A stretch of DNA of 52,827 bases. Origin: an uncultured Acetatifactor sp. GTDB taxonomy: Bacteria > Bacillota > Clostridia > Lachnospirales > Lachnospiraceae. The translations under genes and the position numbers were made by a program. The DNA lies in contig CAJUGL010000021.1 in assembly GCA_910586515.1 (NCBI GenBank), positions 1 to 52,827 on the forward strand, given 5' to 3'. Numbering within the stretch: the stretch's first letter is position 1; every line of letters begins with the position of its first letter. The notes beneath the pieces are model-generated. The model did no database searches and had not been told where the DNA came from. It saw only the letters and a program-made list of their open reading frames with translations. Shown one piece after another: positions 1 to 8,143 of the stretch.

Positions 1-54
1 TGCGGACAAACGGTTTTCAAGACCGCCTCGTTATGACCACTTCGATATCTCTCC
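1..54 (-). tRNA. tRNA-Ser(UGA), 3' part cut by window edge
   Basis: Read on the minus strand the segment begins GGAGAGAT (acceptor stem), continues with a D arm and has an anticodon stem-loop CGGT-CTTGAAA-ACCG giving anticodon TGA (serine UCN codons). The long variable arm, T arm and 3' acceptor strand lie outside the window. A good promoter sits just upstream. Only the 5' 54 nt are visible, so the call rests on the anticodon arm and the similarity to typical Firmicute tRNA-Ser. Confidence 0.85.
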
Positions 55-93
55 ATGTCTTGCTTTCATCGCCGTTCCCCGGCGGCAAAAATC

Positions 94-122
94 ATTCTAG
101 CAAAAAATTCTTCTTCTGTCAA
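94..122 (-). promoter_or_regulatory. Sigma-A promoter of the tRNA-Ser gene
   Basis: On the minus strand TTGACA (117-122) is followed after exactly 17 bp by TAGAAT (94-99). It lies about 40 bp upstream of the tRNA 5' end, as expected for a stable RNA gene. Confidence 0.75.
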
Positions 123-194
123 CAGCTTTTTTCAAAAAATTTGGAATATTTTTTCAGCCGCTTATTTTGGGCCTTTTTCAGGGCTCACGCCCCT

Positions 195-920
195 CTAAAA
201 CACCGGTCTGATCAGACTCGTGGCAAAAAAGATATCCTCCTGGGTTGTGATCTTGATATTGTCATAGGTAGACTCCACCAGCTTTACTTTTACATCCGTA
301 AACAGCTCCACTACCCCTGCATCGTCTGTCACGGTGATTCCTTTCTCCCGGAGCACATCCCACTGCTCCGTCAGTCTGCCGTAAGCCCGGGTAATCAACT
401 CCACGTCAAATACCTGGGGCGTCTGAATGGTCCACAGACGGTTTCTCGGCGGAGTGGCGGCCGCAAATCCTTCCCCGTCTCCGATCTTAATCGTATCTTT
501 CACTGGAACTGCCGCCACGCAGGCATGGTATTTCTGTACCGCCTCATAGGTATTCTTCAGGAGAGTCTCCGTGAGAAAGGGTCTGGCGCCGTCATGAATA
601 AACACATAGCCTCCGTGTCTCTCTCCGAGAGCATTCAGTCCATTGGCCACGGAAAAGCATCTTTCCTCCCCTCCGGCCACGATCTCCGTCACTTTGCGGA
701 AGTGGTATTTGTCCACGATCTCCTTCTTCATGTACGGAATATCTTCTTTCCCCGTCACCAAAATGCAGTCGTCGATTATATCGGAAGCCTCCACAGCCAG
801 AAGCGGATACCAGATCAGAGGCTTACCGGCCAAAGGCATAAACTGCTTCCGCATACAGCTTTTCATCCGTTTTCCGTTTCCCGCCGCCAACAAAATCGCC
901 GTACACCTTTTTCTCTTCAA
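195..920 (-). CDS. ispD: 2-C-methyl-D-erythritol 4-phosphate cytidylyltransferase
   Basis: Cytosolic enzyme of the non-mevalonate (MEP) isoprenoid pathway; it transfers CMP from CTP to methylerythritol phosphate. The nucleotide-binding motif LLAAGNGKRM near the N-terminus (canonical LAAGxGxRM), a lysine shortly after it, and the HDGARPF motif near residue 100 are diagnostic. A TTG start at 920 after GAGGAG gives 241 aa, close to the usual 230 aa; another in-frame TTG at 968 is less likely because it would add a basic, non-conserved tail. The gene follows tsaD by about 60 bp on the same strand and probably shares its transcript. The next pathway reductoisomerase, dxr, is also in this window at 46-47 kb. 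The start codon is the only real uncertainty. Confidence 0.93.
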   Translation of the reverse strand: MKRKRCTAILLAAGNGKRMKSCMRKQFMPLAGKPLIWYPLLAVEASDIIDDCILVTGKEDIPYMKKEIVDKYHFRKVTEIVAGGEERCFSVANGLNALGERHGGYVFIHDGARPFLTETLLKNTYEAVQKYHACVAAVPVKDTIKIGDGEGFAAATPPRNRLWTIQTPQVFDVELITRAYGRLTEQWDVLREKGITVTDDAGVVELFTDVKVKLVESTYDNIKITTQEDIFFATSLIRPVF

Positions 921-983
921 CAGCTCCTCACCCCTTCTCTGTTTATCAGGCCCACTTCCCAAACCCAAAAAACCAACGCATGT

Positions 984-2009
984 TTACAATTTCAGATTAG
1001 GCACTGCATTCAGATCATAGCCGCTGCGGACTCCCCTGATAAACTCGTAATATCCCGCGGTTCCGATCATGGCCGCATTATCCGTACACAAAAGAGGAGA
1101 CGGGCAGAAAAACCTTATTCCCTGTCCCGCACATTCTCGTTCCAAAGCCCCCCGCAGGGACGAATTCGACGCTACCCCGCCCGCAATGGCAAATTTATCA
1201 AATCCATATGCTTTAACGGCATGGAGCGAGTGTTCCACCAACACATCCACCACAGCCTTCTGAAAGGAAGCCGCCACATCCGCCTGTGAAAATTCTTCCC
1301 CCTTCATCCGACATGCGTTGAGATAGTTCAGAACTGCCGATTTCACGCCGCTGAAACTGAAGTCGTATTCGTTTTCCGCCACTTTCGCCCTGGGAAACGC
1401 AATAGCCTCCGGATTACCCTCTCTGGAAACTCTGTCGATTTTCGGGCCGCCCGGATATCCCAGACCAATTGCCCGAGCCACTTTATCAAATGCCTCTCCT
1501 GCAGCGTCGTCTCTGGTCCTTCCGATGATTTCGTACTCCCCGTAATCCCGCACCACCACCAGATGAGAATGTCCTCCGGAAGCCACCAGGCACACAAACG
1601 GCGGCTCCAAATCCCTGTGTTCGATATAATTGGCGCTGATATGTCCGCTGATATGATGGACGCCCACCAGAGGAATCCCTGCCGCAAAGCCGATGGCCTT
1701 GGCCTCCGCAACCCCCACCAGCAGCGCGCCCACCAGCCCCGGCCCCTGGGTGACGGCAATGGCCGTGATCTGTTCCAGACCTACCCCGGCTTCGGCAAGA
1801 GCTTCCTCTATGACCTGATTGATCTTCTCGATATGTTTTCGGGAGGCAATCTCCGGAACCACACCGCCGTATTTCGTATGCAGCGCAATCTGTGTGAATA
1901 TAATATTCGACAGCACCTCCCTGCCGTTTTTCACCACGGAAGCCGCTGTCTCGTCACAGGAAGTCTCAATCGCAAGGATCAGGACATCCTCCCTATTATG
2001 CTGTTCCAC
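984..2009 (-). CDS. tsaD: tRNA N6-adenosine threonylcarbamoyltransferase TsaD
   Basis: Catalytic subunit that transfers threonylcarbamoyl from threonylcarbamoyl-AMP to A37 of ANN-decoding tRNAs; it works with TsaB and TsaE, both encoded upstream on the same strand. ASKHA-fold features are visible: LAIETSCDET at the N-terminus, the metal-binding HHISGH motif near residue 110, the VASGGHSHL segment, and FAIAGGVASNSSLR near the C-terminus. A GTG start at 2009, with GGAGGG about 6 nt upstream, gives 341 aa, normal for the family. An in-frame extension to 2096 is open but basic and non-conserved. Cytosolic. Confidence 0.95.
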   Translation of the reverse strand: MEQHNREDVLILAIETSCDETAASVVKNGREVLSNIIFTQIALHTKYGGVVPEIASRKHIEKINQVIEEALAEAGVGLEQITAIAVTQGPGLVGALLVGVAEAKAIGFAAGIPLVGVHHISGHISANYIEHRDLEPPFVCLVASGGHSHLVVVRDYGEYEIIGRTRDDAAGEAFDKVARAIGLGYPGGPKIDRVSREGNPEAIAFPRAKVAENEYDFSFSGVKSAVLNYLNACRMKGEEFSQADVAASFQKAVVDVLVEHSLHAVKAYGFDKFAIAGGVASNSSLRGALERECAGQGIRFFCPSPLLCTDNAAMIGTAGYYEFIRGVRSGYDLNAVPNLKL

Positions 2010-2044
2010 TTTTATCCCTCCCTGCCGTCCTCTGCCGCGTCTTC

Positions 2045-2623
2045 TTATTCCGACGGGTTGACATTTTCCGCCAAATCCCATCCGTAGATCTTCCATCGTC
2101 TGTTTTCGTCTCTGCGCAGAAGATATATCGTGGAAACAGGCGTACTGCTCCCGCCTGCCACCACATTATAAGTGCACTGAATTCTGGCAAAATCATAACC
2201 GTCCTCAGTAAAGGTGTCCACATTGACACTTTTGGCCACCGATACGCTGGTCATTCGCTTTTTGTCGTTCTTAAAGGAGGCGATCTCCGCCTTCAGCTGC
2301 AGCAGATTGGAGTCCGCGTCATTAATCTCCAGCAAATCCGCGTCATAAAGTTCCCTGGCGCGCATTCCCAGCTGTTCTATCTCTTCGTCCGTACACTCTT
2401 CATTGTAAAAACATTTCTGAATATCCGTGTAATATTTTACTACCTCTTTTACAGTGGCGGGATAATCATTCTGCATATCTCGGCTCAGCACCAGCTGCGC
2501 GGCAGTCATTTTCGCCTCTGCGGCAGTATCCTTTGCTCTTCCCGACAGATAGGCGTAATAGCCTACCACCCCTGCAATAAAGATGATGAACACAACTGTG
2601 ATTCTCATGGTGGATTTTTTCAT
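2045..2623 (-). CDS. Membrane-anchored extracytoplasmic protein, DUF6715-like
   Basis: 192 aa from the ATG at 2623, preceded by GGGGAG. After a short basic N-terminus (MKKS) one hydrophobic segment, about residues 6-27, acts as a signal anchor; there is no lipobox. The rest is a charged helical stretch (about 35-120) followed by a small beta-rich part ending KIYGWDLAENVNPSE, reminiscent of NTF2-like extracytoplasmic domains. It resembles a lineage-specific family that I recall as DUF6715 in Lachnospiraceae; that label is from memory and unverified. It lies between rnz and tsaD with short gaps, so it is probably co-transcribed. Function unknown. Confidence 0.7.
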   Translation of the reverse strand: MKKSTMRITVVFIIFIAGVVGYYAYLSGRAKDTAAEAKMTAAQLVLSRDMQNDYPATVKEVVKYYTDIQKCFYNEECTDEEIEQLGMRARELYDADLLEINDADSNLLQLKAEIASFKNDKKRMTSVSVAKSVNVDTFTEDGYDFARIQCTYNVVAGGSSTPVSTIYLLRRDENRRWKIYGWDLAENVNPSE

Positions 2624-2658
2624 GCCGACTCCCCTCTCCCGCCCCGTTCGGGCATTTG

Positions 2659-3570
2659 TCATTCCTCTTCAAAATTAAGCTCCACGGTCCTTCCGTCCCT
2701 GGCAGCGACAGTGTTGGGAAAAATTTTCCTCACCTCACCGATATACTCTTCCGGACGCATCAGAGACGGACTGTAATGTGTCAGCCATAATTCCGGCACT
2801 TTGGCCGCTCTGGCAATTCTGGCCGCCTCGTACATGGTCATATGCTTATTCTCTTTTGCCTTGGCCAGTTTGTCAGGCTCTCCGTACATCCCCTCCAGAA
2901 TCAGCAGATCAGCCCCCTCAGCATTGGCCGCAATGGCTTCCACGGGCCTGGTATCGGTGCAGTATGTCACCTTAAGCCCTTTTCGGGGCGGCCCCAGCAC
3001 CATGTCGGGCGTATAGACCCTGCCGTCCTGTTCTATGGTTTCCCCTTTCTGCAGACGGCTCCAGAGCTTCATGGGAATCTCCCGCGCCTGAGCGCTCTCT
3101 CTGTCAAAACGGCCTCCCCTGGCCACGGACATACTGTAACCGTAGCACTGCACGCTGTGACTCACCCGAAATGCCTTGAGCGAAAAACCGTCAAAGGGGA
3201 GAATCTGTTCTTCCTCCCCCAACTCCTTATACTGCAGTTCAAAGGGAAGTTCCGGCGCAATAGTCCTGAGCGCGTTTACCACTTTCACCAGCCCCTTTGG
3301 CCCGATCAGCAAAAGCGGCTCCCTCCTCTCCGCATTGCCCATGGTCAGCAGCATGCCCGGCAGTCCGCTGATGTGGTCCGCATGATAATGGGTAAAACAG
3401 ATAATTTCGATGGGGTTGGGACTCCAGCCCTTCTCCCGCAGCGCAATCTGCGTTCCCTCCCCGCAGTCGATCAATATGCTTTTTCCATTATACCTGAGCA
3501 TCAGGGAAGTGAGCCACCGATATGGCAGCGGCATCATCCCCCCTGTCCCCAACAGACTTACATCCAGCAT
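2659..3570 (-). CDS. rnz: Ribonuclease Z (metallo-beta-lactamase fold tRNA 3' processing enzyme)
   Basis: 303 aa, matching the roughly 307 aa of short-form RNase Z (ElaC). It removes 3' trailers from tRNA precursors, using two zinc ions. The N-terminal LLGTGGMMPLP motif and the zinc signature FTHYHADHISGLPG are clear, followed later by CTDTRP and a C-terminal HMT plus LTHYSP motif (further metal ligands). The ATG at 3570 is chosen because the conserved start MLDVSLLGTGG follows at once; the open frame reaches to 3753 but that extension overlaps the upstream gene and is low quality. It belongs to the minus-strand housekeeping cluster. Confidence 0.93.
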   Translation of the reverse strand: MLDVSLLGTGGMMPLPYRWLTSLMLRYNGKSILIDCGEGTQIALREKGWSPNPIEIICFTHYHADHISGLPGMLLTMGNAERREPLLLIGPKGLVKVVNALRTIAPELPFELQYKELGEEEQILPFDGFSLKAFRVSHSVQCYGYSMSVARGGRFDRESAQAREIPMKLWSRLQKGETIEQDGRVYTPDMVLGPPRKGLKVTYCTDTRPVEAIAANAEGADLLILEGMYGEPDKLAKAKENKHMTMYEAARIARAAKVPELWLTHYSPSLMRPEEYIGEVRKIFPNTVAARDGRTVELNFEEE

Positions 3571-3604
3571 CTCTTTACCGTTCCCTCCGCCCTTCACGGC
3601 CGCA

Positions 3605-3859
3605 TCAGCATCCGAAAAACTCCTGTATCTCCTGCTCCTCTGCAGGCACGGCAAACTGCGCCGCCATTTCCTCGTAACAATCCTCGCATAAATCAAAATG
3701 CTGAGAAACGCCGTCCTTCCGGCTGAAATAGCCGAAAACAGCCTCTCCCGCAAAACAAAACTCTTTCAAATACCCGTTCTCCACCCGCAAAGTCCGGCCG
3801 CATTTATTGCAGACAACCTCCGCAAGCTTCTTTTCCTGTCCATCCCCGTATCTACGCAT
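3605..3859 (-). CDS. Small zinc-ribbon-like protein
   Basis: 84 aa, ATG at 3859 behind a GGGAGAAG ribosome binding site. Two CxxC pairs are visible (VVCNKCGR near residue 17 and LCEDCYEE near residue 58), which suggests a single zinc-ribbon or treble-clef fold; the C-terminus FFGC adds another cysteine. No membrane segment. It sits 34 bp upstream of rnz. Function is unknown; the size and context suggest a small cytosolic nucleic-acid- or protein-binding factor. Confidence 0.7.
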   Translation of the reverse strand: MRRYGDGQEKKLAEVVCNKCGRTLRVENGYLKEFCFAGEAVFGYFSRKDGVSQHFDLCEDCYEEMAAQFAVPAEEQEIQEFFGC

Positions 3860-3958
3860 ACTCTCTTCTCCCTTCGCACAAACCAACGTCCCTTCAGCCA
3901 CGCCGGCCCGACCGGAGCACTATCGCACCCGGCTATTGCGTTCAGCCGGCCTGTAATC

Positions 3959-3964
3959 ATTATA
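3959..3964 (-). promoter_or_regulatory. Possible -10 element upstream of the zinc-ribbon gene
   Basis: A perfect TATAAT on the minus strand about 100 nt upstream of the 3859 start, inside the 265-bp gap after rimI. No good -35 hexamer is found at 16-18 bp, so this is tentative. The rest of the gap shows no other recognised feature. Confidence 0.35.
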
Positions 3965-4124
3965 CAAAAAATATACATAAATACGTCTGGTAATTGCTGT
4001 AAAATACTTATACTGCAGACCGCCAGGATTTACAGTGATGCCTTCGGGAAAATACCTGGCTGGCTGCAGTCGGGTTGCACTGCAAATTCAATCGGTGTGC
4101 AGTATAACTTCCGTCCTCCGAACC

Positions 4125-4571
4125 TCAGTCTGTCTTCCGCCGCCACATGATCAGCGCGTCTTCAACAGGCTTTTCATAGAATCCCGGACGAATTCCCGCG
4201 GACCGAAAGCCAAATTTTTCATATAGACAAATGGCCGGCCTGTTGCCGGCCCGTACCTCCAGGGTAAATGCCTCCACCCGGTTCGCCTCGCCCCTGGCAA
4301 TCACTTCCTTCAGCAGGGCTCCTGCCATTCCTCTCCTCCGCCATCCCTGCGCCACAACCACATTGTCAATGGAAGCCTCGCCGCAAAGGTATGTGCAGCC
4401 TATTCCCCCCGCCACCTCACCGTCCGCCAGCGCCACCAGGTAAAAACAGTCCGGATTGGCCAGAAGACTGCGAAAGGCGTTTTCCGACCAGGGCATGGAG
4501 AAATTTTCCGCCTCGATCTTCGCCAGCGCCCCTATGTCTCCATCCTGCAAATCCCTGATTTCTATCTCCAT
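4125..4571 (-). CDS. rimI: Ribosomal protein S18 alanine N-acetyltransferase RimI
   Basis: 148 aa GNAT acetyltransferase, the standard RimI length. The acetyl-CoA site is visible as VVAQGWRRRGMAGALL (Q/RxxGxG/A type) around residue 75, and the family C-terminal CLYEKFGFRSAGIRPGFY with NRPAICLYE precedes it. The ATG at 4571 with GGGAGA 5 nt upstream fits the conserved start; an upstream frame to 4706 is open but basic and unlike the family. rimI lies directly downstream of tsaE-tsaB, the usual Firmicute arrangement. Whether S18 is the true substrate cannot be read from the sequence. Confidence 0.92.
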   Translation of the reverse strand: MEIEIRDLQDGDIGALAKIEAENFSMPWSENAFRSLLANPDCFYLVALADGEVAGGIGCTYLCGEASIDNVVVAQGWRRRGMAGALLKEVIARGEANRVEAFTLEVRAGNRPAICLYEKFGFRSAGIRPGFYEKPVEDALIMWRRKTD

Positions 4572-4720
4572 AAGCTCTCCCATCTCCGTTCGCGCGTGTA
4601 TTTCCGTACGCAGCGCCGTCTTCCGCGGCAGTTCAGGCAGGTAAACCCGCCGCGGCCTTCTTTCAGACATTCTCAGGAAAAAAGCCTTCTCTCTATATTT
4701 CGGCATAAACCGATTCTTTG

Positions 4721-5434
4721 TTAAGTCTTTTCCGGCCCGGATTCCTGTTCCGCCTGACTCTTCCGCAGATATTCCGGACAGTGGGCCGCTGCCGTCACGG
4801 TTTTTCCCTTCCTCAGGTAGACACCGCCCAGCGCCGCAATGCTGGCCGCGCGCTGCCGATTACTGCCCGCGGAAGCCATTGCGTAGGGAACGCGGCACTT
4901 CTCCCGGATTGTCCCGAGATACACCGGAACGCCGTCCCCCAGGAAGATCACCGGCCGTCCCAACTCCGTCAGCTTTGCCATAAGAACCTCTACATCCATA
5001 GGACTCTGGGGCAGAAGGGTACGGAGCGCAAAACCTTCCCCCTCCGGCTCAAACGCATATGCGCCCGTGTAGACCTGGTTCCGCCTGGCATCCATCAGGG
5101 GACAGACCACCCTGTCGGAACCGTACAGATTCCAGGCCAGCCCCTCCAGAGTAGGCACCTCCACCAGAGGCTTTCCCAGGGCAAACCCCAATCCCTTGGC
5201 CGTGGCGGAACCGATGCGCAGCCCGGTAAAAGAACCCGGACCGGACGCAATCGCCACAGCGTCAAGGGTGTTCAGATCCAGCCCCGTCATCCGCCTAAGC
5301 TCGTCCAGCATAGGGAGAAGCGTCTGGGAATGCGTCTTTTTATCGTTTGTGGTATACTCCGCCACCAGCACGTCGTCTTCGACGATGGCTACTCCGGCAA
5401 CCAGCCCGGAGCTGTCCAGACCCAATATCTTCAT
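4721..5434 (-). CDS. tsaB: tRNA threonylcarbamoyladenosine biosynthesis protein TsaB
   Basis: 237 aa, non-catalytic ASKHA-fold partner of TsaD. The N-terminal MKILGLDSSG..AGVAI, the HSQTLLPMLDEL segment and AIASGPGSFTGLRIGSATAKGL near residue 65 are family hallmarks. The ATG at 5434 has an AGGAGG-type site about 8 nt upstream. It sits between tsaE and rimI, so the three form one translational unit; tsaD is in the same strand run further down, giving a complete TsaB-TsaD-TsaE set within 5 kb. Confidence 0.95.
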   Translation of the reverse strand: MKILGLDSSGLVAGVAIVEDDVLVAEYTTNDKKTHSQTLLPMLDELRRMTGLDLNTLDAVAIASGPGSFTGLRIGSATAKGLGFALGKPLVEVPTLEGLAWNLYGSDRVVCPLMDARRNQVYTGAYAFEPEGEGFALRTLLPQSPMDVEVLMAKLTELGRPVIFLGDGVPVYLGTIREKCRVPYAMASAGSNRQRAASIAALGGVYLRKGKTVTAAAHCPEYLRKSQAEQESGPEKT

Positions 5435-5490
5435 CTGCCTGCCCTCCTGTCCTCCCCGCGCCTGAGGAAAACCGTGCTTTTCCTTTTTGT

Positions 5491-6072
5491 TTATCTGTAT
5501 TTCGTTTTTTCTTCTTTTATTTCCCGCCTCTTTAAGGTGAGCCGGCGATAGTCAAAGCCCCTCTCCGGCACCTTCTCAATCGTCACCTGCACACTGTTCT
5601 CCGGCAGAATTTCCGCAATCAGTTCCGCCCATTCCACCATGCACACACCTTTTCCGTAAAAGCAGTCCTCACAGCCCACCTCTTCCATCTCCTCCACGTC
5701 CCCAATGCGGTACACGTCGAAATGGTAAAACGGCAGCCTGCCCTCGTCATACACCTGCAATATCGTAAATGTGGGGCTGCTCACCGGTTCGGTGATGCCC
5801 AGTCCCCTGGCAAAGCCCTGGGTAAACACGGTCTTTCCCGTACCCAAATCTCCCGTCAGCGTATACACCTGGCCCGGACGGCACATCTCGCCGAGAACCC
5901 GGCCCAGCGCCGCCGTTTCCCCGGCAGACCAGGACTCCAGAACCAGCGTTTCCCCTCCGTTCAGCCCCGCCTCTATCTCTTCTCTCTTTAGTCTCCCAAC
6001 CGATCCCAGCGCCGTCTCTCCGGCTTCTTTATCCCGACGGTTGTCCGGAACTTTATACTCTTCTCCCTGCAT
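5491..6072 (-). CDS. tsaE: tRNA threonylcarbamoyladenosine biosynthesis ATPase TsaE
   Basis: 193 aa P-loop ATPase that drives turnover of the TsaBD complex. Walker A is GDLGTGKT near residue 74, followed by SPTFTILQVY, and the family-typical YHFDVYRIGDVEEMEEVG with VEWAE (Walker B region). The ATG at 6072 has GCAGGA upstream. The first about 40 residues are an extension relative to the usual 150-aa TsaE; a later start is possible but no stronger site was seen. Confidence 0.94.
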   Translation of the reverse strand: MQGEEYKVPDNRRDKEAGETALGSVGRLKREEIEAGLNGGETLVLESWSAGETAALGRVLGEMCRPGQVYTLTGDLGTGKTVFTQGFARGLGITEPVSSPTFTILQVYDEGRLPFYHFDVYRIGDVEEMEEVGCEDCFYGKGVCMVEWAELIAEILPENSVQVTIEKVPERGFDYRRLTLKRREIKEEKTKYR

Positions 6073-6110
6073 AAGTTTTCCTGCGCTTTCCGTATTTGCC
6101 GCACCGGATA

Positions 6111-6587
6111 TTAAGATCGAATCTTGACCTTTGCCGGAGGCATATGGGTAGAAATCATCTCGATCACCGCCGCCTTCCGGTCTCCCAGCTGACGCTTGGG
6201 GAAAATGGTGGCATTGATTCGGGAAGTATACAAAATAATACTCCTGCCGGTGGATACCGCCCTGTACATATCCTCCCAGGCCATTTGCTCTCTGGCCTCT
6301 CCCTGAGCCACTGTCAGCCCTTCCTCATCCAGAATGTACCTGAGCGGTTCCTGAAAAACAGGATTGCTCAGCATCTGACTCCTGCTTTTGACAAAAAGCG
6401 TCCAGGGCAGATACAACAGCATCACCAGCCCCAAAACAATGAAAATCCACTGTTTTGAAGCAAGGGCAAACAAAATCAGCACAGCGCCGAAGCTGCTCCC
6501 AATCACCCCCGCAGGGCTGCCGTAAGAATGCCTCAGCATATAGTCATACAGATCTCCCGCTTCAATTTTCACAGTTAATTCCAGCAT
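6111..6587 (-). CDS. YcxB-like membrane protein
   Basis: 158 aa from an ATG at 6587 preceded by a strong GGGGAGGA site. Two adjacent hydrophobic helices lie at about residues 26-60 (AVLILFALASKQWIFIVLGLVMLLYLPW), followed by a soluble part with the WEDMYRAVSTGRSIILYTS pattern of the YcxB-like C-terminal domain, a small beta-sheet domain found in Firmicute membrane proteins. No enzymatic motif. It is the first gene of the minus-strand tsaE cluster. Function unknown. Confidence 0.75.
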   Translation of the reverse strand: MLELTVKIEAGDLYDYMLRHSYGSPAGVIGSSFGAVLILFALASKQWIFIVLGLVMLLYLPWTLFVKSRSQMLSNPVFQEPLRYILDEEGLTVAQGEAREQMAWEDMYRAVSTGRSIILYTSRINATIFPKRQLGDRKAAVIEMISTHMPPAKVKIRS

Positions 6588-6649
6588 AATCCTCCCCTGC
6601 CGCAAACCGGTCCGCCATAATTTTACCTAAAAGACGTACTTTCCCATGA

Positions 6650-6689
6650 GAGGAAAAAGCACCTATGGAATAGGCGCTTTTGCTTCCTC
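6650..6689 (-). terminator. Intrinsic terminator of ribU
   Basis: An interrupted stem pairs CCTAT with ATAGG, GC with GC and AAAA with TTTT. Read on the minus strand, the 3' arm runs into five Ts. It lies 40 bp past the ribU stop. Confidence 0.7.
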
Positions 6690-6728
6690 ATCGTACATTC
6701 TACTCTAAATGGGAAAAAAATGCAAGCC

Positions 6729-7466
6729 CTACATCCGATATCCGGTTTTAATGATGGGGCTTAAAGGTTTGTAAACCAACAGAGTCACCAGAGACACACT
6801 GGCGCCCTTAATCAGATTCAGCGGAGCGACGCAGGCCGCCACAAAGCTGACTATGTTGTTCTCACCCGCCAGGGGATTCACCGCGCTGCCCATTTCCAGC
6901 AGGCTTTCCAGCGGCCTTCCGTAAAGCCTGGCAAACGCCGGGAGCAGATATACCGCATTAAATGCCGTCCCAAAGACAGTGAGGATAAGCGTACCTATGA
7001 CACAGGCCGCTATGGCGGTTTTCTTGCTCTTGCGGAAAGCGTAAATGGCGGATGCGGGCAGAATGAAGCTGCAGCCTATCACGAAGTTGGCCAGATCTCC
7101 CACAAATGCTGTGGAAGTGCCCTTGATAAACAGCTTCAGCAGAATTTTCACAAATTCCATCATGACTCCCGCTGTCGGCCCGAAGGCGAAAGTTCCAATT
7201 AATATTGGCAGTTCGCTGAAATCCAGCTTGTAGAAACCCGGCGCAAAGGGAAGCGGGAAGTCAAACAGATGCAGAATCATGGCAATCGCGGAAAACATGC
7301 CTACCATGGCCATCTTTCTGATACCGAACAGAGGTTCTTTTACCTCGTTTTTCTTCCGGGCAGCCTTTTCCAGCAAAACAGCCACTGCAAACATGGCGGC
7401 TATAATCACCAGAAAACTCAGTACATACATCGCGTTCTCAGCGACACTTTTGAACAGTTCGTTCAT
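6729..7466 (-). CDS. ribU: ECF transporter S component for riboflavin
   Basis: 245 aa, about six membrane helices. It is the substrate-binding membrane subunit that takes up riboflavin together with the general ECF module (EcfA, EcfA', EcfT, not in this window). Visible are an N-terminal helix, then a cytoplasmic stretch GIRKMAMVGMFSAIAMILHLFDFPLPFAPGF that matches the RibU family, and the YKLDFSELPILIGTFAFGP segment. The ATG at 7466 with AGGAGG is chosen over a long open extension that would run through the terminator. An FMN riboswitch and terminator precede it, which identifies the substrate independently. Confidence 0.93.
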   Translation of the reverse strand: MNELFKSVAENAMYVLSFLVIIAAMFAVAVLLEKAARKKNEVKEPLFGIRKMAMVGMFSAIAMILHLFDFPLPFAPGFYKLDFSELPILIGTFAFGPTAGVMMEFVKILLKLFIKGTSTAFVGDLANFVIGCSFILPASAIYAFRKSKKTAIAACVIGTLILTVFGTAFNAVYLLPAFARLYGRPLESLLEMGSAVNPLAGENNIVSFVAACVAPLNLIKGASVSLVTLLVYKPLSPIIKTGYRM

Positions 7467-7522
7467 TTTCTTTTCCTCCTGCGGTTTATGTTTTTCATGG
7501 ACCAAAATTCTCCCGGACACGC

Positions 7523-7549
7523 AAAAAACCCGAATCAAAATGATCCGGG
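7523..7549 (-). terminator. Riboswitch-controlled terminator before ribU
   Basis: On the minus strand CCGGATCA-TTT-TGATTCGG is followed by a run of six Ts. It lies between the FMN aptamer and the ribU ribosome binding site, so it is the expression platform: FMN binding should favour termination. Confidence 0.85.
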
Positions 7550-7644
7550 GCAAATTCCGCACAGAAGCCAACTCCAGGAACAGACACGGCAAACTTCCCC
7601 TGTCCCGGAAAGCATGCCTCTACGTCGGCCCTGCAGCCGTTCTT

Positions 7645-7819
7645 TCTTCTTTCATCCAGACTATACTGTTGGTCCCGGAGTTGCACCGGGTCAGCCGCGT
7701 CAGTATGTCCGTACGTTCATGCCGTCTCCATCCTGCCGCGGGTCGCGGACTGTACCGCCAGTAGGGAATTCCAGCTTACGGCGCAAAACACACCGTAAGG
7801 GTCACCCGACCCCGAAGAA
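7645..7819 (-). promoter_or_regulatory. FMN riboswitch (RFN element)
   Basis: Minus-strand reading shows the conserved 5' core TTCTTCGGGG..GGGTGA, then GGAATTCCCTACTGGCGGTA, AGTCCGCGACCCGC, GCTGACCCGGTG, and the 3' core ACAGTATAGTCTGGATGA closing on GAAGAA. All conserved RFN blocks occur in order; the second arm is somewhat long. It controls ribU. Confidence 0.96.
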
Positions 7820-7876
7820 TTTTCTTTTATATTCGACAGAAAACCCGCCAGGCCTTTCTGCCGTCCACCGCCATTC

Positions 7877-7905
7877 ATTATATTACGGCTCAGAAAAAAA
7901 GTCAA
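7877..7905 (-). promoter_or_regulatory. Sigma-A promoter of the ribU riboswitch transcript
   Basis: TTGACT (7900-7905) and TATAAT (7877-7882) on the minus strand with a 17-bp spacer, about 60 bp upstream of the RFN aptamer. Confidence 0.8.
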
Positions 7906-7973
7906 CAAAAAAATCCTGGGGCTTTTTTCTGCCGGTTACCAGAAATATCTTCCGCAAAATGGCATATTTTCTA

Positions 7974-8001
7974 TTGCAATTATGGAAGGACGTGATAAAA
8001 T
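7974..8001 (+). promoter_or_regulatory. Candidate promoter of the 8144 lipoprotein gene
   Basis: TTGCAA (7974-7979), 16-bp spacer, TAAAAT (7996-8001) on the plus strand, divergent from the ribU promoter. It implies a leader of about 135 nt that contains the hairpin at 8080-8112. Confidence 0.5.
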
Positions 8002-8079
8002 ATAAATATACATAAAAGCATATGCAACTTTTGGACGGATTCGTCATGAGCAGTTGCCGGTATTTTGTCATCGCAGCAT

Positions 8080-8112
8080 ACAGGGAAATGGCATCAGCTA
8101 TTTCCCTGTTTT
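8080..8112 (+). terminator. Terminator-like hairpin in the leader of the 8144 gene
   Basis: A perfect 10-bp stem, ACAGGGAAAT and ATTTCCCTGT, encloses a 10-nt loop and is followed by Ts. It stands between the candidate promoter and the start codon, so it may act as an attenuator rather than end an upstream gene; no upstream plus-strand gene is present. Confidence 0.6.
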
Positions 8113-8143
8113 AATGAAAAGAAAAACACGGGGAGTACCATAT

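Noticed and set aside
1..54. Plus-strand reading with an anticodon-like TCA loop (possible selenocysteine tRNA)
   Set aside because: The stem pairing on that strand is weaker, and the minus strand gives a standard tRNA-Ser(UGA) with acceptor, D and anticodon arms plus a promoter in the right place.
33..1289. Long plus-strand open frame opposite ispD and tsaD
   Set aside because: It is antisense to two well-supported genes, has no ribosome binding site and its composition is that of a GC-rich mirror frame.
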